Below, in pieces: positions 1 through 9,231 of a DNA stretch of 64,000 nucleotides. The notes under the pieces were generated by a model that was not told the origin of the DNA, ran no database searches, and worked only from the letters and a program-made list of their open reading frames with translations. A program made the position numbers and the translations under genes. This DNA comes from Polaromonas sp. YR568 (GTDB lineage Bacteria; Pseudomonadota; Gammaproteobacteria; Burkholderiales; Burkholderiaceae_C). Within the stretch, counting starts at the first letter, position 1. Each line of letters starts with the position of its first letter. The stretch is from contig CAMCUN010000002.1 of the NCBI GenBank assembly GCA_945878995.1, positions 1-64,000 on the forward strand, read 5' to 3'.

Positions 1-292
1 ACCGCAATTTGAGCGCAACGGAAAAACTCGTTTTTCTAGAGTTTGTTATCGTAGACAAGAGCCAGCGCAGCACAGTCCCGATGCGATAGCAAGAACGGCA
101 GCCGATCAATACGGGGGACTCCTCCGAGTTGGACCTAGATATCGATGCGGGACAACCGGTCCATGCTCTTGCGCTAATGACTTTCTGCTTCTGGCCGATC
201 TGCTCCACGAGCTACTGCTATCGGCAAGTGCTGTGACCGTCAGCTAATGGCCGACTCCTGCCTTTCTCAGTCCACCACAGCCGAAACCGCTT

Positions 293-612
293 GGTTGTGA
301 TTTTCGGGCTCTAGCCAATGTTGGAAAAAAACCGATCAAATCGTCCACTCGTAAGTTGTTGATCTGCTTGACCCCTGGCGGAGGGCCTTGTGGACTTCGT
401 CTCGTTTCCGGGCGCGAGGGATGCAGAGAGAAATGGCCGGAAGAGAGAGAACCAGGCGCAGAACCGCCTTAGTGGTGCGGTGGGTGAAGTCCGCAAGTTT
501 CCGCATGAACCCGCAAAAACACGGGGCGACACGCGCGATCGCCCAAGAAAAAACCCCAACTCAGACGAGTTGGGGTTTTGGTATTGGTGGCAAGCAGGAA
601 TATGAAAACGCT
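293..612. repeat. Diverged direct repeat copy 1 (ssrA-distal): hairpin, conserved block, inverted repeat, terminator, degenerate tmRNA 3'-end-like tail
   Basis: Co-linear with 3294-3614 at an offset of 3001-3003. Shared blocks: ggttgtgattt, gccaat, tcgtccac(t/c)cgtaagt(t/c)gttgat, gaagtccgcaag, and the identical 36-mer aagaaaaaaccccaactcagacgagttggggttttg at 545-580. Then tggtgg...ggaatatgaaaacgc versus tmRNA tggtgg...ggatttgaacccgc. Confidence 0.8.
545..580. terminator. Second copy of the ssrA-type bidirectional terminator
   Basis: 36 nt identical to 3547-3582. Confidence 0.8.
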
Positions 613-696
613 TGCTAACTCATTGCCAGCATTGAGGTTTTTAGTAAACCGGGACTAACAAACGCCGATTGATGCGAGCCGATAACGGAGGAAAAC

Positions 697-1008
697 TCAA
701 ACGCTTCCTTCGGTCTCAACGACCAAGATGCGGGCTGCGCCCTGCGGGTGAGCCACATGCTCGCAACCTACCCCGGCGAAGAACACATCGCCAACACCAA
801 GCGCGACGACGTGCTCTTTGCCATCCACACGGTAGTGCATGTCCACCTTGCCATCGAGCACGGCGAAGACTTCCTCGCCATCGTTGACATGCCACTTGTA
901 CGGCTGGTCGGTCCAATGGACGCGGGTGGTAATGCCGTTCATGTTCGCGACATCCATCGCCCCCCACGCTCGGTCGGCGGTAAATTCTTTGCTGCGGATG
1001 ATCTTCAT
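697..1008 (-). CDS. Small cupin-domain protein (103 aa)
   Basis: MKIIRSKEFTADRAWGAMDVANMNG...YKWHVNDGEEVFAVLDGKVDMHYRVDGKEHVVALGVGDVFFAGVGCEHVAHP: cupin-like motif pattern. Confidence 0.8.
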   Translation of the reverse strand: MKIIRSKEFTADRAWGAMDVANMNGITTRVHWTDQPYKWHVNDGEEVFAVLDGKVDMHYRVDGKEHVVALGVGDVFFAGVGCEHVAHPQGAARILVVETEGSV

Positions 1009-1041
1009 GAATCGAGGATTGCAGGAGGCGCGCGAGTCCCC

Positions 1042-1395
1042 TCAGGCCGCAGCGCGGGCTCGGCGAGGACTGGACTTACTGGATGCGACCGGCTGCTGCA
1101 CGCCCAGGTGCTCAATCACCACCGGTGGACGGTTGGGAAACTGCGCCACCAGGTTGAGCTGGCCGCCCATGCTCTCCACGTAGTGCCGCAGTGTGGAGAG
1201 CAGCATATCGCTGCGCTTTTCGAGCCGGGAGATGGTGTCCTGACCGACCCCCAGAGTCGCAGCCAGCTGCTCCTGCGTTTGCTGAGCGGCTTGACGCAAG
1301 TCCTTCAGGGTCGCCAACTCCATCGCACGCGCATCAATGCGCTGGAGCCGATCCGGCGGCAGCGCCGCCATCATGTCATCGAGTTTTCTTGCCAT
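1042..1395 (-). CDS. XRE/HTH antitoxin, HigA-like
   Basis: MARKLDDMMAALPPDRLQRIDARAMELATLKDLRQAAQQTQEQLAATLGVGQDTISRLEKRSDMLLSTLRHYVESMGGQL: HTH of HigA type; overlaps the upstream toxin gene by about 20 nt. Confidence 0.8.
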   Translation of the reverse strand: MARKLDDMMAALPPDRLQRIDARAMELATLKDLRQAAQQTQEQLAATLGVGQDTISRLEKRSDMLLSTLRHYVESMGGQLNLVAQFPNRPPVVIEHLGVQQPVASSKSSPRRARAAA

Positions 1396-1807
1396 GATTG
1401 GAATCCTCACTGTCTTGGGTCAGCGATGCCAGATGGCCGTCATATCGATCATCAGCCATCGCAATTAATCGTTTGTAGAACCGCCGCTGGTCCGCCCCAC
1501 CCTTGTCGCCGCCCACCAAGAGGATGGCTTGACGCTTGGGATCGAAGGCAAAGGCCACGCGCCAGACCTCACCACTCCAGGCAAACCTGAGCTCTTTCAT
1601 GTTGGCGTGGCGCGAGGCCTTAAGCGTATCGACCGTGGGCCGCCCCAGGTTCGGGCCAAACTGCGCCAGCAACTTCGCGTGCGCCAACAACTCATCCTGC
1701 AGGTCCTCTGTCAAGGAGGCGAACTCGCCGTCGAAGTCATCGTGGAAAAGAACGGTCCAGTTCACAGGCGTGATTATGGATTCAATGCCATATGGTGTCA
1801 AGTCCAT
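1376..1807 (-). CDS. HigB/RelE-like (Gp49-like) toxin
   Basis: Internal start of ORF 1376..2224: MDLTPYGIESIITPVNWTVLFHDDFDGEF...KELRFAWSGEVWRVAFAFDPKRQAILLVGGDKGGADQRRFYKRLI; toxin-first order typical of higBA. Confidence 0.8.
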   Translation of the reverse strand: MDLTPYGIESIITPVNWTVLFHDDFDGEFASLTEDLQDELLAHAKLLAQFGPNLGRPTVDTLKASRHANMKELRFAWSGEVWRVAFAFDPKRQAILLVGGDKGGADQRRFYKRLIAMADDRYDGHLASLTQDSEDSNHGKKTR

Positions 1808-1849
1808 ACCGCACGGTGCGCGGGCGAGCGGCTCTGAGATCATCCGGAG

Positions 1850-3244
1850 ATGGCCGAGTCGCAGGTTCACGCATCCATACCCGAACGCAAGCGCTGCGCG
1901 GTGTACACACGTGTGTCGGTCGATGACGCTCGCCACGAGCCGTTCGGCTCCAACGATGCGCAATTCATGGCCTGCCATGAACTGATCGCCTCGCAGCAGG
2001 GGCTGGGCTGGCAGCCCAGCAGCAGGCTCTACGAAGACAGAGGCTACTCGGCAAGCCACTTGAGACGCCCCGGGATCCAAATGCTGCTTGACGATGTTCA
2101 GTCCGGCTTGGTCGACGTTGTGGTGGTGCATCGCCTCGATCGGCTGACCCGGCACGTTGGAGACATGCAAACCCTGATGTCGGTCTTTGAGCAGCACGGG
2201 GTGGCACTGGTCTGCGTGACGCAATCACTGGATACCTCGAGCTCACACGGCCGTCTGGCGCTGCACCTGTGGACTTCATTCGCCCAGTTCGAACGCGAGC
2301 TGATCGGGGAGCGAATCCGCGACAAGCGTGCCGCCGCCAAGCGCCGCGGCCTGTGGCACGGCAGCGCCGCACCCTTGGGCTATGTCCTCGTGCAGCAACG
2401 CTTGGTAATCGAACCCCAAGAGGCGTCGATCGTGCGAGACATGTTCACACGCTTCGCGGCGCAAAGCTCTGTCACAACGCTGCTGCAAGAGCTGGCCCTG
2501 GAAGGCATCACAACCAAGCGATGGAAGACCCTGGCAGGACAGCCCAAGGGCGGGCGGCCCTTTGACAAAAACGCGCTCTACAAGATGCTGAACAACCGCG
2601 TCTACCTAGGCGAGATGCATTACGAGGGCGACTGGCACGCGAGCGAACACGAGGCCATCGTGACGCCAGAACTGTGGGCTCAGGTCCACACCGTGATGCA
2701 ATCTCGCGCTCGGCGCACAGGTGTGAGCACCACCCCGACGGAAGAACAGCAGTTCTGGCTTAAGGGCCTGCTGGTGGGCAGCGATGGCCGGGCCATGACG
2801 CCTTCCCTCTCATCAAGCTACCGCGGTCGCCGCTACGCCTACTACGTGCCCCAACAAGACATCGCGGTGGGCGCAGGCGCCTCACGCCTGCCGCGACTGG
2901 CCGCAGGAAAGCTCCACGCATCGGTGTGGGCGCACCTTCGATCTTGCCTGCGTGATCCCGAGCCGTGGTTTGAGGCGCTGCCGCCAGCGCTGACTGAACA
3001 CCCCACCTTTGACCGCCAGTTAATGGCGCAACGGCTGCGAGCCTTTGAGGCCATGCTCGACCAAGTCTTCCCTGCGCATCAGACCCGCGTGTTTCGCCAA
3101 CTGATCGAGCAAGTCGTGGTGGGCAAGACCGATGTTGCCGTGCGCGTCAGCGCCAAGGGCATTTTTGATCTCATGCTTGAGCTTCTGGACGAGCGCTATC
3201 TGGCAGAGCTTGGCAAGGATCAAAGCGGCCCAGCCACCGAGTGA
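1850..3244 (+). CDS. Serine recombinase/resolvase family protein (464 aa)
   Basis: RCAVYTRVSVDDARHEPFGSNDAQFMACHELIASQQGLGWQPSSRLYEDRGYSASHLRRPGIQMLLDDVQSGLVDVVVVHRLDRLTR: resolvase catalytic domain; followed by recombinase-type C-terminal region (ALYKMLNNRVYLGEMHYEG). Confidence 0.93.
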   Translation: MAESQVHASIPERKRCAVYTRVSVDDARHEPFGSNDAQFMACHELIASQQGLGWQPSSRLYEDRGYSASHLRRPGIQMLLDDVQSGLVDVVVVHRLDRLTRHVGDMQTLMSVFEQHGVALVCVTQSLDTSSSHGRLALHLWTSFAQFERELIGERIRDKRAAAKRRGLWHGSAAPLGYVLVQQRLVIEPQEASIVRDMFTRFAAQSSVTTLLQELALEGITTKRWKTLAGQPKGGRPFDKNALYKMLNNRVYLGEMHYEGDWHASEHEAIVTPELWAQVHTVMQSRARRTGVSTTPTEEQQFWLKGLLVGSDGRAMTPSLSSSYRGRRYAYYVPQQDIAVGAGASRLPRLAAGKLHASVWAHLRSCLRDPEPWFEALPPALTEHPTFDRQLMAQRLRAFEAMLDQVFPAHQTRVFRQLIEQVVVGKTDVAVRVSAKGIFDLMLELLDERYLAELGKDQSGPATE

Positions 3245-3293
3245 CGCAGAGAGTTTTCATATTTTTTCTTCTCTCTGAGAGTGCGGTCCAGGC

Positions 3294-3335
3294 GGTTGTG
3301 ATTTCTGCGCTCCTGCCAATGCAGAAATCAAACCG
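3294..3335 (+). other. Strong hairpin in repeat copy 2
   Basis: gatttctgc (3300-3308) pairs perfectly with gcagaaatc (3321-3329); flanking gcggtt/aaccgc extends the stem. Confidence 0.65.
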
Positions 3336-3546
3336 CTCGATTCGTCCACCCGTAAGTCGTTGATTTCATTGGCCCCATTGCGCGGTCCTTGCGGACTTCG
3401 GCGTGTTGCCGGGGGGCAGCCCCACTGAGAGAAATCGGGCTATCTGAGAGAACCGGACGCGGAACCGGCCCGATGACCTTGAGGGCGAAGTCCGCAAGAT
3501 TCCGCATTAACACGCAACAAACACCGGGGAACACGCACGATCGGAC

Positions 3547-3582
3547 AAGAAAAAACCCCAACTCAGACGAGTTGGGGTTTTG
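3547..3582. terminator. Bidirectional rho-independent terminator between the recombinase (+) and ssrA (-)
   Basis: aaaaccccaactc-agac-gagttggggtttt perfect stem with A-tract and T-tract on opposite sides; an identical copy lies at 545-580. Confidence 0.85.
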
Positions 3583-3586
3583 AGTA

Positions 3587-3972
3587 TGGTGGAGCTGGCG
3601 GGATTTGAACCCGCGTCCGCAAGCCTTGTTCGGGCAGATCTACATGTTTAGCGGTCTGATTTGAGTCTCGCTCCCTGGACCGCGCAGTCGCACGCTGTCC
3701 AGGGCGCCAGTGCCCTTGAATCTCGTCCTGACCCAAGGCACCCGGGTCAGAACCAGCCGATGAAGATTATCTTTGCAGCCGGGAGCTTGGGCTTGCGCCT
3801 TCACCCCTTGCCCAGCCCATCAGCAGACTGTTGCAAAGCTCACAGGCAATTAAGCTGCGAGTGCGAAACGTTCGTCGTTTGCAGTTAGTTTGTTTTGGCA
3901 GGATTTACGAGCACACCAAGCTCGACATGCACCACACCGCGTCCGAACCCACGTCGAAACCAATGCAGCCCC
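3587..3972 (-). ncRNA. ssrA: Transfer-messenger RNA (tmRNA)
   Basis: Minus strand begins GGGGCTGCATTGGTTTCGACG and ends GCGGACGCGGGTTCAAATCCCGCCAGCTCCACCA. Tag reading frame GCAAACGACGAACGTTTCGCACTCGCAGCTTAA = ANDERFALAA* at 3850-3882. Confidence 0.96.
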
Positions 3973-3984
3973 AAGTCGCCTATC

Positions 3985-4695
3985 TTACGCCCTGGGCAGG
4001 CAATTCAACAGATCCAGCGGTGTATCAATGTGTGCCTGGGCGCCCCAGCTGAGGGTGTCCCCCTTGTGGCCGAGGTAGCCGTAGCGCGCGGCCACTGTGG
4101 GCATGCCGGCGGCCAGGCCCGCAACAATGTCGCGCTCGTCGTCGCCCACGTAGATGCAATCGGCCGGTGCCAGCGCCAGCCGTCGGGCGGCTTCGAGCAG
4201 CGGCGCGGGGTGGGGTTTGGGGTGGGCGGTAGTGTCGCCGCCAATGACCGCGCCGGCGCTGGCAAACAGCGGCATGTGGCGGGTCAGTGGCAGGGCAAAG
4301 CGCTCGATTTTATTGGTGACCACGCCCCAGGCCAGGCCCGCTTGCAGCAGGGCAACGACGAGTTCGGCCACGCCATCAAAGGCGCGGGTGCGCTCGGTCA
4401 TGCAGGCCTCGTAATTGGCCAGGAATTCACGCTTGAATGACTCGTACTCGGGGTGCTCGGGCGTGTGGCCGAAAGCCACGCCTATCATGCCGCGCGCGCC
4501 GGCGCCGGCCATGGGACGGTAGGCGGCGAAAGGCAGCGAGGGCAGGCCACGGGCCAGGCGCATTTTGTCCGCGGCGGCGCCCAGGTCGGGGGCGCTGTCA
4601 ATGAGAGTGCCGTCGAGGTCGAACAACACGGCCTTGATGCCGGTGAAAACGGGAAATGGTGGCTGCCCGGTCAGCGCTGATGCAGTGCTCAACAC
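3985..4695 (-). CDS. gph: Phosphoglycolate phosphatase (HAD family)
   Basis: KAVLFDLDGTLIDSAPDLGAAADKMR...VTNKIERF...CIYVGDDERDI; adjacent to ubiG. Confidence 0.92.
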   Translation of the reverse strand: MLSTASALTGQPPFPVFTGIKAVLFDLDGTLIDSAPDLGAAADKMRLARGLPSLPFAAYRPMAGAGARGMIGVAFGHTPEHPEYESFKREFLANYEACMTERTRAFDGVAELVVALLQAGLAWGVVTNKIERFALPLTRHMPLFASAGAVIGGDTTAHPKPHPAPLLEAARRLALAPADCIYVGDDERDIVAGLAAGMPTVAARYGYLGHKGDTLSWGAQAHIDTPLDLLNCLPRA

Positions 4696-4701
4696 GTCAG
4701 C

Positions 4702-5409
4702 TCAGGGCTTTTGAAAAGCCAGCATGTAGTTGACGCTGGTGTTGCCACTGAGCCAGTAGCGCCGGGTGAAGGGGTTGTATTCCAGGCCTTTGGTTTCCAG
4801 CAGGTCCAAGCTGGCGGCTCGCGCATACGAGGCCAGTTCGCTGGGGCGGATGAACTTGGCGAATTCATGCGTGCCGCGTGGCAGCAAATTCAAAATGTAC
4901 TCGGCCCCGACGATGGCGAACAAAAAACTTTTGGGGTTGCGGTTGAGGGTAGAAAAAAACACATGGCCACCGGGCTTGACGAGGCTGGCGCAGGCGCGCA
5001 CCACGGACGAGGGGTCGGGCACGTGCTCTAGCATTTCCATGCAGGTGACCACGTCAAAGCTGCCCGGCTGCTCGGCGGCCAGCGCCTCGGCGCTGATTTC
5101 TCGGTACTGCACGTTGGGGGTTTGGGCTTCCAGGGCGTGCAACTGAGCCACGCGCAGGGCCTTGGTGGCGAGGTCTATGCCCAGCACTTGAGCGCCTTGG
5201 CGGGCCATGGCGTCGGCCAAGATGCCACCGCCGCAGCCCACGTCGAGGGCGCGCAAGCCTGGCATGGGCACGCGCTCATTGATCCAGCCCAGGCGCAAGG
5301 GGTTGATTTGGTGCAGGGGCCGGAATTCGCTCTCGGTGTCCCACCAGCGGTGGGCGAGGTCTGAGAACTTGGCCAGTTCGGCCGGATCGACGTTGGTGTT
5401 GGTGTGCAT
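4702..5409 (-). CDS. ubiG: Ubiquinone biosynthesis O-methyltransferase UbiG
   Basis: [36 protein letters not shown]...[25 protein letters not shown]. Confidence 0.96.
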   Translation of the reverse strand: MHTNTNVDPAELAKFSDLAHRWWDTESEFRPLHQINPLRLGWINERVPMPGLRALDVGCGGGILADAMARQGAQVLGIDLATKALRVAQLHALEAQTPNVQYREISAEALAAEQPGSFDVVTCMEMLEHVPDPSSVVRACASLVKPGGHVFFSTLNRNPKSFLFAIVGAEYILNLLPRGTHEFAKFIRPSELASYARAASLDLLETKGLEYNPFTRRYWLSGNTSVNYMLAFQKP

Positions 5410-5432
5410 GTCCGAGATTATCGGGCAGGCAT

Positions 5433-5463
5433 AAAAAAACCGGCCGCGAAGGGCCGGTTTTTG
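5433..5463. terminator. Rho-independent terminator
   Basis: aaaaaaaccggccgcgaagggccggtttttg hairpin between ubiG and the ompA-like gene. Confidence 0.75.
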
Positions 5464-5478
5464 AGAGCGATCAGAAGA

Positions 5479-6255
5479 TCACTTGTTGGCGCGGGTGCCG
5501 ACCACTTCGATTTCGACGCGGCGGTTTTTGGCGCGTCCTTCAGCGGTTTTGTTGTCAGCCACGGGCGACTTCTCGCCTTTGCCTTCGGTGTAAACGCGGT
5601 TTTTCTCTATGCCTTTGCTCACCAGGTAAGCCTTGACAGCTTCAGCACGGCGCACCGACAGGGCCTGGTTGTAGGCGTCAGCACCAATGGCGTCGGTGTG
5701 GCCGACGGCAATGATCACTTCCAGACTGATGCCTTTGACTTTGCCGACCAGGTCGTCTATCTTGGCGCGGGCTTCAGGCTTGAGAACGGACTTATCGAAG
5801 TCAAAGAAAGAATCGGCAGCGTAGGTGACCTTGGTGGCAGCCACTGCTGATGCAGCAGGTGCGGCTGCTGGACGGGGTGCAGCTGCTGGTGCTGGTGCTG
5901 GTGCTGGAGCAGCTGCTGGTGCTGGTGCTGGAGCAGCAGCTGGTGCTGGTGCTGGAGAAGCAGCTGGTGCTGGTGCTGGAGCAGCAGCTGGTGCCGGACG
6001 GGGTGCAGCTGCTGGTGCTGGTGCTGGTGCTGGGGCGGCTGCGGAAGCGGCTGGCTTAGGAACAATGGCGCCGTCGCAAGTTGCGGCCGCAGTGGCGGGG
6101 GTCCATGAAGCATCGCGCCAGCAAAGTTCGTTGGTGCCGTTCTTCCAGACCAGCTCGCTGGTGCCGTTTCTCCAGTTGTCTATGGTTTGGGCGCCTGCTG
6201 CTGTTACAACAGCCACAGATGCAAACAACATTGCCACCTTATTGAGATTTTTCAT
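5479..6255 (-). CDS. OmpA-family outer membrane/peptidoglycan-associated protein with Ala-Pro linker
   Basis: Signal peptide [24 protein letters not shown]-terminal OmpA domain [25 protein letters not shown]...[27 protein letters not shown]. Confidence 0.93.
   Translation of the reverse strand: MKNLNKVAMLFASVAVVTAAGAQTIDNWRNGTSELVWKNGTNELCWRDASWTPATAAATCDGAIVPKPAASAAAPAPAPAPAAAPRPAPAAAPAPAPAASPAPAPAAAPAPAPAAAPAPAPAPAAAPRPAAAPAASAVAATKVTYAADSFFDFDKSVLKPEARAKIDDLVGKVKGISLEVIIAVGHTDAIGADAYNQALSVRRAEAVKAYLVSKGIEKNRVYTEGKGEKSPVADNKTAEGRAKNRRVEIEVVGTRANK
5869..6050. repeat. Degenerate tandem repeat encoding ([10 protein letters not shown])n linker
   Basis: Repeated ggtgctggtgctggagcagcagct units within the OmpA-like CDS. 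Confidence 0.9.
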
Positions 6256-6543
6256 GGACGTCCTCGAGAGATGTGCCCGCAGTCTTGTGCGTTGGCGTTG
6301 GATTTATACGATTCGAATGACCATCACTCGAAACGATGAATCCATTGTGCCATAGCGACTTTGAAGCACGTTAAATAGCTCAAACCCGCCTGTATGGAAG
6401 GCCCAAATGGACTTGCATGTGTTGCAAGGCTGCGACAAACGGCCTGCTAAAGACAGGGCTTTACAATGTAAGGTTAGCTGCAGCACAAGTGCTTCGGCGA
6501 ATGTTAGGCCACGCGCTCCAGCGACTCAGACCCAGGCTCACCC

Positions 6544-9231
6544 ATGACCCAATTTGCCAAAGAGACCCTTCCGATCAGCCTGGAAGAGGAGATGCGCCGC
6601 AGCTACCTGGATTACGCCATGAGCGTGATCGTGGGCCGAGCGCTGCCCGATGCGCGGGACGGCCTCAAGCCCGTGCACCGCCGCGTGCTCTTTGCCATGC
6701 ACGAGCTCAATAACGACTGGAACCGGCCTTACAAGAAGTCGGCCCGTATTGTGGGTGACGTGATTGGCAAATACCACCCGCATGGCGACCAATCGGTGTA
6801 TGACACCATTGTGCGTATGGCGCAAGACTTTTCCATGCGCCACATGCTGGTGGACGGCCAGGGCAACTTTGGCTCGGTGGACGGCGACAACGCGGCTGCC
6901 ATGCGTTACACCGAAATTCGCCTGTCCAAGCTGGCCCATGAGCTGCTGGCCGACCTTGACAAAGAAACCGTGGACTTTGGCCCCAACTACGACGGCTCTG
7001 AAAAAGAGCCGCTGGTGCTGCCCACCCGCAGTCCCAATTTGCTGGTCAACGGCTCGGGCGGCATTGCCGTGGGCATGGCCACCAACATTCCGCCGCACAA
7101 CCTCAACGAGGTGGTGGACGCCTGCTTGCACCTGCTCAAAAACCCGGACGCCAGCATTGACGAACTGATGGAAATTGTGCCGGCGCCCGACTTTCCGACC
7201 GCCGGCATCATTTACGGCATGAGCGGCGTCAAAGACGGCTACCGCACCGGGCGCGGGCGCATTGTGATGCGGGCGCGCTGCCACTTTGAGGACATCGACA
7301 AAGGCCAGCGCCAAGCCATCATCGTGGACGAGCTGCCCTACCAGGTGAATAAAAAGACGCTGCAAGAGCGCATGGCCGAGTTGGTGCACGAGAAAAAGCT
7401 CGAAGGCATCAGCCACATTCAAGACGAGTCCGACAAGTCGGGCATGCGCTTGGTGATTGAGCTCAAGCGCGGCGAAGTGCCCGAGGTGGTGCTCAACAAC
7501 TTGTACAAGCAAACGCAGCTGCAAGACACCTTTGGCATGAACATGGTGGCCTTGATCGACGGCCAGCCCAAGCTGTGCAACCTCAAAGACTTGATCTCGG
7601 TGTTCTTGTCGCACCGCCGCGAGGTGGTGACGCGGCGCACGGTGTTCAACCTGCGCAAGGCGCGTGAACGCGGCCATGTGCTTGAAGGCCTGGCCGTGGC
7701 GCTGGCCAACATTGACGAGTTCATCCGCATCATCCGCGAGGCCCCCACCCCGCCGGTGGCCAAGGCCGAGCTGATGAAGCTCAGCTGGGACAGCCAGTTG
7801 GTGCGCGAGATGCTCACCCGTGCGCGGACAGACGGCGGCGTGGTCAACGCCGACGACTACCGTCCTGACGGTTTGCAGCGCGAGTACGGCATGGGCCAAG
7901 ACGGGCTGTACCGCCTGTCGGACACGCAAGCGCAAGAGATTTTGCAAATGCGCCTGCAGCGCCTGACCGGGCTGGAGCAAGACAAAATTGTGGGCGAGTA
8001 CAAAGAGGTGATGTCCGAGATCGACGACCTGCTCGACATCTTGTCGCGGCCCGAGCGTGTTTCGACCATCATCAGCGAAGAGCTGACGGTGATCCGCCAA
8101 GAGTTTGGCCAAACCAAGCTGGGCATGCGCCGCAGCCAAATTGAGCACAGCTCTTACGACCTGTCGACCGAAGACCTGATCACGCCCACTGACATGGTGG
8201 TGACGCTGTCGCACCTGGGCTATATCAAGAGCCAGCCGCTGTCTGAGTACCGCGCGCAAAAACGCGGCGGGCGCGGCAAGCAAGCGACATCGACCAAAGA
8301 CGACGACTGGGTTGACCAGCTCTTTATTGCCAACACGCACGACTACATCTTGGGCTTTTCCAACCGAGGCCGGCTTTACTGGCTCAAGGTGTGGGAGGTG
8401 CCGGCAGGTTCCCGGGGCTCCAGGGGCAGGCCCATCGTCAACATGTTCCCGCTGCAAGAGGGCGAAAAAATTACTGTGGTGCTGGCGCTGACTGGCCAGG
8501 CCCGCAGCTTTCCGGCCGACCAATATGTGTTCATGGCCACCTCCATGGGCACGGTTAAGAAAACCGCGCTGGAAGAATTTGGCAACCCGCGCAAGGCTGG
8601 CATCATTGCCGTGGACCTGGACGAGGGCGACTTTTTGATTGGCGCGGCGCTCACCGACGGCACGCACGACGTGATGCTGTTCTCCGACGGCGGCAAGGCC
8701 GTGCGCTTTGACGAAAACGACGTGCGACCCATGGGCCGCAACGCGCGCGGCGTGCGCGGCATGATGCTGGACGAGGGCCAAAGCGTCATTGCCATGCTGG
8801 TGGCCGAAGACGAGCACCAAAGCGTGCTTACCGCCACCCAAAACGGCTTTGGCAAACGCACCCCCATTGGCGAGTACACCCGCCACGGCCGGGGCACCAA
8901 GGGCATGATTGCCATTCAGCAAAGCGAGCGCAACGGCAAAGTGGTGGCCGCCACGCTGGTGCACACCGACGACGAGATCATGCTGATCACCGACCGGGGC
9001 GTGATGGTGCGCACCCGCGTGTCTGAAATCCGCGAACTCGGCCGCGCCACGCAAGGCGTGACGCTGATCAGCCTGGACGACGGCACCCAGCTGTCGGGCC
9101 TGCAGCGCATTGTGGAAAACGATGCCAACGCCCAAGCCTTGGGCGGCGAGCCCGAACTGGACGCTGATGGCAAAGACGATGGCACAGACGCTGGCGAAGG
9201 CGAGGCCGGCGCAGAGCCCACGACCCCCTGA
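6544..9231 (+). CDS. gyrA: DNA gyrase subunit A
   Basis: [49 protein letters not shown]; GyrA C-terminal blades (KRGGRGKQ) and acidic tail. Confidence 0.98.
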   Translation: MTQFAKETLPISLEEEMRRSYLDYAMSVIVGRALPDARDGLKPVHRRVLFAMHELNNDWNRPYKKSARIVGDVIGKYHPHGDQSVYDTIVRMAQDFSMRHMLVDGQGNFGSVDGDNAAAMRYTEIRLSKLAHELLADLDKETVDFGPNYDGSEKEPLVLPTRSPNLLVNGSGGIAVGMATNIPPHNLNEVVDACLHLLKNPDASIDELMEIVPAPDFPTAGIIYGMSGVKDGYRTGRGRIVMRARCHFEDIDKGQRQAIIVDELPYQVNKKTLQERMAELVHEKKLEGISHIQDESDKSGMRLVIELKRGEVPEVVLNNLYKQTQLQDTFGMNMVALIDGQPKLCNLKDLISVFLSHRREVVTRRTVFNLRKARERGHVLEGLAVALANIDEFIRIIREAPTPPVAKAELMKLSWDSQLVREMLTRARTDGGVVNADDYRPDGLQREYGMGQDGLYRLSDTQAQEILQMRLQRLTGLEQDKIVGEYKEVMSEIDDLLDILSRPERVSTIISEELTVIRQEFGQTKLGMRRSQIEHSSYDLSTEDLITPTDMVVTLSHLGYIKSQPLSEYRAQKRGGRGKQATSTKDDDWVDQLFIANTHDYILGFSNRGRLYWLKVWEVPAGSRGSRGRPIVNMFPLQEGEKITVVLALTGQARSFPADQYVFMATSMGTVKKTALEEFGNPRKAGIIAVDLDEGDFLIGAALTDGTHDVMLFSDGGKAVRFDENDVRPMGRNARGVRGMMLDEGQSVIAMLVAEDEHQSVLTATQNGFGKRTPIGEYTRHGRGTKGMIAIQQSERNGKVVAATLVHTDDEIMLITDRGVMVRTRVSEIRELGRATQGVTLISLDDGTQLSGLQRIVENDANAQALGGEPELDADGKDDGTDAGEGEAGAEPTTP

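Larger units (their letters stand above)
3294..3614. repeat. Diverged direct repeat copy 2 (ssrA-proximal)
   Basis: Co-linear with 293-612; ends in the terminator and the 3' end of functional ssrA. Confidence 0.8.

Noticed and set aside
311-559. Minus-strand ORFs beginning MGFFL(G/V)RS.V in both repeat copies (311-559 and 3328-3561) as a conserved small protein
   Set aside because: They start from TTG inside the terminator; similarity is explained by the DNA repeat and is lost after about 15 residues with no reading-frame conservation.
390-605. Plus-strand ORFs running into ...RKNPNSDELGF in both repeats (390-605 and 3389-3583) as genes
   Set aside because: The shared tail is the terminator read as protein; no supporting start, RBS or domain.
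6538-9135. 865-aa minus-strand ORF antisense to gyrA
   Set aside because: His/Ala/Val/Gly-rich shadow translation of a high-GC gene; gyrA on the plus strand is unambiguous.
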